This document shows, piece by piece, positions 7,074 through 9,579 of a stretch of DNA of 9,579 nucleotides (the first letter of the stretch is position 1; each line of letters opens with the position of its first letter). Source of the stretch: an uncultured Ignavibacteriales bacterium (lineage in GTDB: Bacteria > Bacteroidota > Ignavibacteria > Ignavibacteriales > Ignavibacteriaceae); NCBI GenBank assembly GCA_913053915.1, contig CAJXGP010000045.1:1-9579 (forward strand), in the 5' to 3' direction. The position numbers and the translations under genes are program-made. A model generated the notes under the pieces. That model was not told the origin of the DNA and did no database searches. It worked only from the letters and a program-made list of their open reading frames with translations.

Positions 7074-7119
7074 AAGTATTTGTTAAATACTTTGATATGA
7101 ATTTATAATTAATATCAGA
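7074..7119 (+). promoter_or_regulatory. Two adjacent hairpins overlapping the patatin-glpD promoter
   Basis: AAGTATTT-GTT-AAATACTT (7074-7092) is a perfect 8-bp inverted repeat with a 3-nt loop. Directly after it, GATATGAATT-TAT-AATTAATATC (7094-7116) pairs at 9 of 10 positions and can be extended outward at 7091-7093/7117-7119. The first dyad covers the candidate -35 and the second is centred on the candidate -10, as expected for operator sites, but A+T-rich DNA yields such dyads easily. Confidence 0.35.
7080..7109 (+). promoter_or_regulatory. Sigma70-like promoter for the patatin-glpD operon
   Basis: TTGTTA (7080-7085) and a perfect TATAAT (7104-7109) are separated by 18 nt. Transcription would begin near 7116, leaving a leader of about 38 nt before the start codon at 7154. 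If the host belongs to Bacteroidota proper, whose promoters differ, this match would carry less weight. Confidence 0.4.
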
Positions 7120-7143
7120 TCATTATTGAAGCATTTTTACAAA

Positions 7144-7148
7144 GGGAG
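7144..7148 (+). promoter_or_regulatory. Ribosome binding site of the patatin-like gene
   Basis: GGGAG lies 5 nt before the ATG at 7154 and supports that start, which is immediately followed by the conserved N-terminal strand of the patatin fold. Confidence 0.65.
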
Positions 7149-7153
7149 ATTCT

Positions 7154-8071
7154 ATGTCGAAATTAGGACTAGCCTTAGGGGGAGGAGGAGCGCGTGGTTT
7201 AGCTCATATCGGGGTGCTTAAAGTTTTAGATAGAGAGGGTATTAAAATCAATGCAATTACCGGCTGTAGTATGGGATCAATCATAGGGGGATTATATGCT
7301 TATTATGGGAGTGCAAAGCAAGTTGAAGATCACATCATGGAAGCTATCAAAGATCCTACTTTTGTTCATTTAGGTATTGATAAATTAAACGATAAACTTC
7401 TACATCCGGATAAAAATTATTTTGAACAATTGGTCGATTATGTCGGCACTAGACTTCAAGCATTAAAATCATTAAACCATCTATCTTATTTTGATGAGGA
7501 AGTTACCGGGAAAATTTATGAAATGCTTCCCGATGAGCAAATCGAAAATTTGAAGATAAGATTTTCAGCAATTGCAACCGACTTAATTTCCGGCGAGGAA
7601 ATTAATTTTACCAAAGGAAATTTACGGGATTTAATTCGTGCAAGTTCGGCAATACCTGGTATTTTTCCACCGGTTAATTATGGAAAATATTTTCTTGTCG
7701 ATGGAAGCGCTTCGGAAGGTGTACCTGCCGGAAAAGTTAGGGAAATTGGTGCCGATAGAGTGCTTGCAGTTGATGTAACGCGATACATCAAAGTTTTTGA
7801 ACCTTCCAAAAATATTTTTGATATACTTTATCGTACTGAAGATATCACTTCTTATAATCTTTCAATTATTAGATTAAAAGAAGCCGATTTAATCATTCGT
7901 CCGGATGTAAGAAAACTTTCATGGGCTGATTTTGATCAAGTAACGGAAATTATTAAAGCAGGTGAAACAGCCGCAAATGAAAACTTAAATGAAATTAAGA
8001 AACTTGTTCATCGTAATTCATATCTGTTGGGAATTGAGCATTACATCAAAAAATTCAAAGGAAATGATTAA
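7154..8071 (+). CDS. Patatin-like phospholipase (RssA/NTE-type serine hydrolase)
   Basis: The 305-residue protein has the patatin Ser-Asp dyad fold, whose members hydrolyse acyl esters of phospholipids or lysophospholipids. The N-terminus starts directly with the strand LGLALGGGGARG, so the oxyanion-hole glycines are at 9-15. The nucleophile elbow GCSMG is at 37-41 with Ser39 as nucleophile, and the partner aspartate is Asp183 in VDGS (182-185). The motif SSAIPGIFPPV (164-174) is also typical. There is no signal peptide, membrane helix or cyclic-nucleotide domain, so this resembles small cytoplasmic RssA-like proteins and not outer-membrane-fused or secreted patatins. The length fits that group (about 260-320). 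The gene is followed after 18 nt by a glycerol-3-phosphate dehydrogenase on the same strand. That suggests one transcript handling both the acyl and glycerol-phosphate parts of lipids, though this link is inferred. The true lipid substrate is unknown. Confidence 0.92.
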   Translation: MSKLGLALGGGGARGLAHIGVLKVLDREGIKINAITGCSMGSIIGGLYAYYGSAKQVEDHIMEAIKDPTFVHLGIDKLNDKLLHPDKNYFEQLVDYVGTRLQALKSLNHLSYFDEEVTGKIYEMLPDEQIENLKIRFSAIATDLISGEEINFTKGNLRDLIRASSAIPGIFPPVNYGKYFLVDGSASEGVPAGKVREIGADRVLAVDVTRYIKVFEPSKNIFDILYRTEDITSYNLSIIRLKEADLIIRPDVRKLSWADFDQVTEIIKAGETAANENLNEIKKLVHRNSYLLGIEHYIKKFKGND

Positions 8072-8089
8072 GCGGAAACCGGCATATTG

Positions 8090-9579
8090 ATGAACAGGGA
8101 ACTAATGTTAAAAACCCTGAAATCTAATCCTAATAATATATGGGATGTGATAATTATCGGTGGCGGCGCAACGGGATTAGGTGCAGCGGTTGATGCTTCT
8201 TCGCGTGGCTTTAAAACATTGCTTGTTGAACAATCCGATTTTGCCAAAGGTACATCAAGCAGGAGTACAAAATTAATCCATGGCGGTGTAAGATACTTGG
8301 CGCAAGGTGATCTTTCTTTAGTTTTTGAAGCCCTTCATGAAAGAGGATTGCTAATGCAAAATGCACCTCACTTGGTCGGTAATCTAAAATTTATTATTCC
8401 TATCTATGAATGGTGGGAAGGACCTTTTTATAATATCGGGATGAAAGTTTATGATATGATGGCCGGTAAATTTGGAATAGGTCCCTCTCAAAAAATTTCT
8501 AAAGAAGAAGCTCTTAAAGCCATTCCGAATCTTGATCAAAATGGTTTGCTAGGTGGAGTAATTTATTATGACGGTCAATTTGATGATTCAAGATTTGCTG
8601 TAAATCTTGCTCAAACCGCAGTTGAAAATGGAGCTACTGTTTTAAATTATATTAAAATGATAGGACTCTTAAAAGATGGCAACGGATTGTTAAAGGGGGT
8701 AAAATTAATCGATTTTGAAAATAATGAAACATTTATTACTTATGGCAAAACGATAATAAACGCTACCGGTATATTCGTTGGGAAAATTAATTCAATGGAC
8801 GGTAACCAATCGTTGAAATCCGTTTCGCTTAGTCAAGGTGTTCATATAGTTTTGGATAATTCTTTTCTTCAAAGCGATTCTGCAATTATGATTCCACATA
8901 CTTCCGACGGAAGAGTCCTTTTTGCAGTTCCGTGGCACAACAAAGTAATTATCGGAACTACCGACACCGAAGTACCTGAACCGACTCTCGAACCAAAGCC
9001 GACTGAAGAAGAAATAAACTTTCTTTTAAAAACTTCAGCAGCCTATTTAAAAAAAGTTCCTAAAAGAGGGGATATTTTAAGTGTATTTGCGGGTATACGG
9101 CCATTATCATTTTCAAAAGCAAATAATTCTTCTACAAAGGATATATCCAGAAAACATCAAATTTCCGTTTCCCGTTCCGGCTTAATTACAATATCCGGAG
9201 GTAAATGGACTATTTACAGAAAAATGGCTGAGGATTTAATTGATAAAGCAATTCTGGTCGGCGGACTCGAAGAAAGAGAGTGCATTACCAAGCATCTTCC
9301 TATCCATGGATTTATTGAAAATACGGATTTTGAAGATCCTCTGTATTATTATGGATCCGATACAAATCAAATTCAAAAAACTTTACCCGATGAAAATCCT
9401 GTATTAAGTGAAAAATTGCACCCTGCATTACCATATATCAAAGCGGAAATTGTCTGGGCAGTTCAGAACGAAATGGCGAGAACTGTAGAAGATTTTTTGG
9501 CTCGTAGAACAAGAGCTTTATTATTGGATGCTGCCGCCAGCATTGAAATAGCCGGAAAAGTTGCTGATTTGATGGCTCA
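8090..9579 (+). CDS. glpD: FAD-dependent glycerol-3-phosphate dehydrogenase (GlpD/GlpA family), 3'-truncated
   Basis: The frame is open from ATG 8090 to the window end (496 codons seen). It oxidises glycerol-3-phosphate to dihydroxyacetone phosphate and feeds electrons to the quinone pool at the cytoplasmic membrane. The FAD dinucleotide-binding motif is DVIIIGGGATGLG (19-31). It is followed by TSSRSTKLIHGGVRYLAQGD (55-74), IYYDGQFDDSRF (158-169), NATG (224-227), IIGTTDTEVP (287-296), FAGIRPL (333-339) and ISGGKWTIYRKMAED (368-382). The C-terminal cap domain is visible as HPALPYIKAEIVWAVQNEMA and DFLARRTRALLLD (444-480). Family members are about 510-560 residues, so probably only a few dozen are missing. 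Two in-frame starts exist. ATG 8090 (MNRELMLKTL) matches the usual MNRE-type N-terminus and is preferred. ATG 8105 has AGGGA 4 nt upstream and would shorten the protein by five residues. It lies 18 nt after the patatin-like gene and is probably co-transcribed with it. Confidence 0.93.
   Translation, partial: MNRELMLKTLKSNPNNIWDVIIIGGGATGLGAAVDASSRGFKTLLVEQSDFAKGTSSRSTKLIHGGVRYLAQGDLSLVFEALHERGLLMQNAPHLVGNLKFIIPIYEWWEGPFYNIGMKVYDMMAGKFGIGPSQKISKEEALKAIPNLDQNGLLGGVIYYDGQFDDSRFAVNLAQTAVENGATVLNYIKMIGLLKDGNGLLKGVKLIDFENNETFITYGKTIINATGIFVGKINSMDGNQSLKSVSLSQGVHIVLDNSFLQSDSAIMIPHTSDGRVLFAVPWHNKVIIGTTDTEVPEPTLEPKPTEEEINFLLKTSAAYLKKVPKRGDILSVFAGIRPLSFSKANNSSTKDISRKHQISVSRSGLITISGGKWTIYRKMAEDLIDKAILVGGLEERECITKHLPIHGFIENTDFEDPLYYYGSDTNQIQKTLPDENPVLSEKLHPALPYIKAEIVWAVQNEMARTVEDFLARRTRALLLDAAASIEIAGKVADLMA

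Larger units (their letters stand above)
6818..7153. other. Non-coding gap between the dehydrogenase and patatin-like genes (336 nt)
   Basis: No credible coding frame is present. The stretch is very A+T-rich and contains a weak candidate terminator (6830-6874), a 76-bp segment bounded by 11-bp inverted repeats (6845-6920) with a central palindrome, and a sigma70-like promoter overlapped by two hairpins (7074-7119). Between about 6921 and 7070 I see nothing definite except a 5-bp stem TTTGC/GCAAA near 7021-7040. Confidence 0.6.

Overview
The window is A+T-rich bacterial DNA with every recognised gene on the + strand. Clear Shine-Dalgarno sequences (AAGGAG/AAGGAGG) precede the cfa, ligase and acyl-CoA dehydrogenase genes. 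The gene set (DUF3417-type glucan phosphorylase, CFA synthase, an acyl-CoA ligase/dehydrogenase pair, patatin-like hydrolase, GlpD) and codon style suggest a Gram-negative-type bacterium, possibly of the Fibrobacterota-Chlorobiota-Bacteroidota group such as Ignavibacteriota. That placement is an inference and is weak.

Layout: (1) positions 1-2217, the C-terminal ~738 codons of an alpha-glucan phosphorylase whose start lies outside the window. (2) 2218-2638, a gap holding the apparent remains of a two-helix small membrane protein broken by a 4-bp tandem duplication (2305-2500), and an isolated group II intron domain V with a domain VI-like hairpin (2550-2606), directly before cfa. (3) 2639-3769, cyclopropane-fatty-acyl-phospholipid synthase. 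(4) 3770-4027, a spacer with nothing strong. (5) 4028-5560 and 5564-6817, a tight two-gene operon of an AMP-forming acyl-CoA ligase and an acyl-CoA dehydrogenase. (6) 6818-7153, a non-coding gap with a weak candidate terminator, a 76-bp inverted-repeat segment, and a sigma70-like promoter overlapped by two hairpins. (7) 7154-8071, a patatin-like serine hydrolase, followed after 18 nt by an FAD-dependent glycerol-3-phosphate dehydrogenase (8090 to the window end, 3' truncated).

Functionally, everything after the phosphorylase fits membrane-lipid remodelling and turnover. A patatin-like lipase can release fatty acids from (lyso)phospholipids, the ligase can activate acids to acyl-CoA, the dehydrogenase can make the enoyl-CoA, GlpD can feed glycerol-3-phosphate electrons into the quinone pool, and Cfa modifies acyl chains in place. 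The linkage is inferred from family function and proximity.

No defence system, CRISPR array, tRNA, rRNA or complete mobile element was seen. The most unusual item is the orphan intron domain V/VI structure next to the cfa ribosome binding site.
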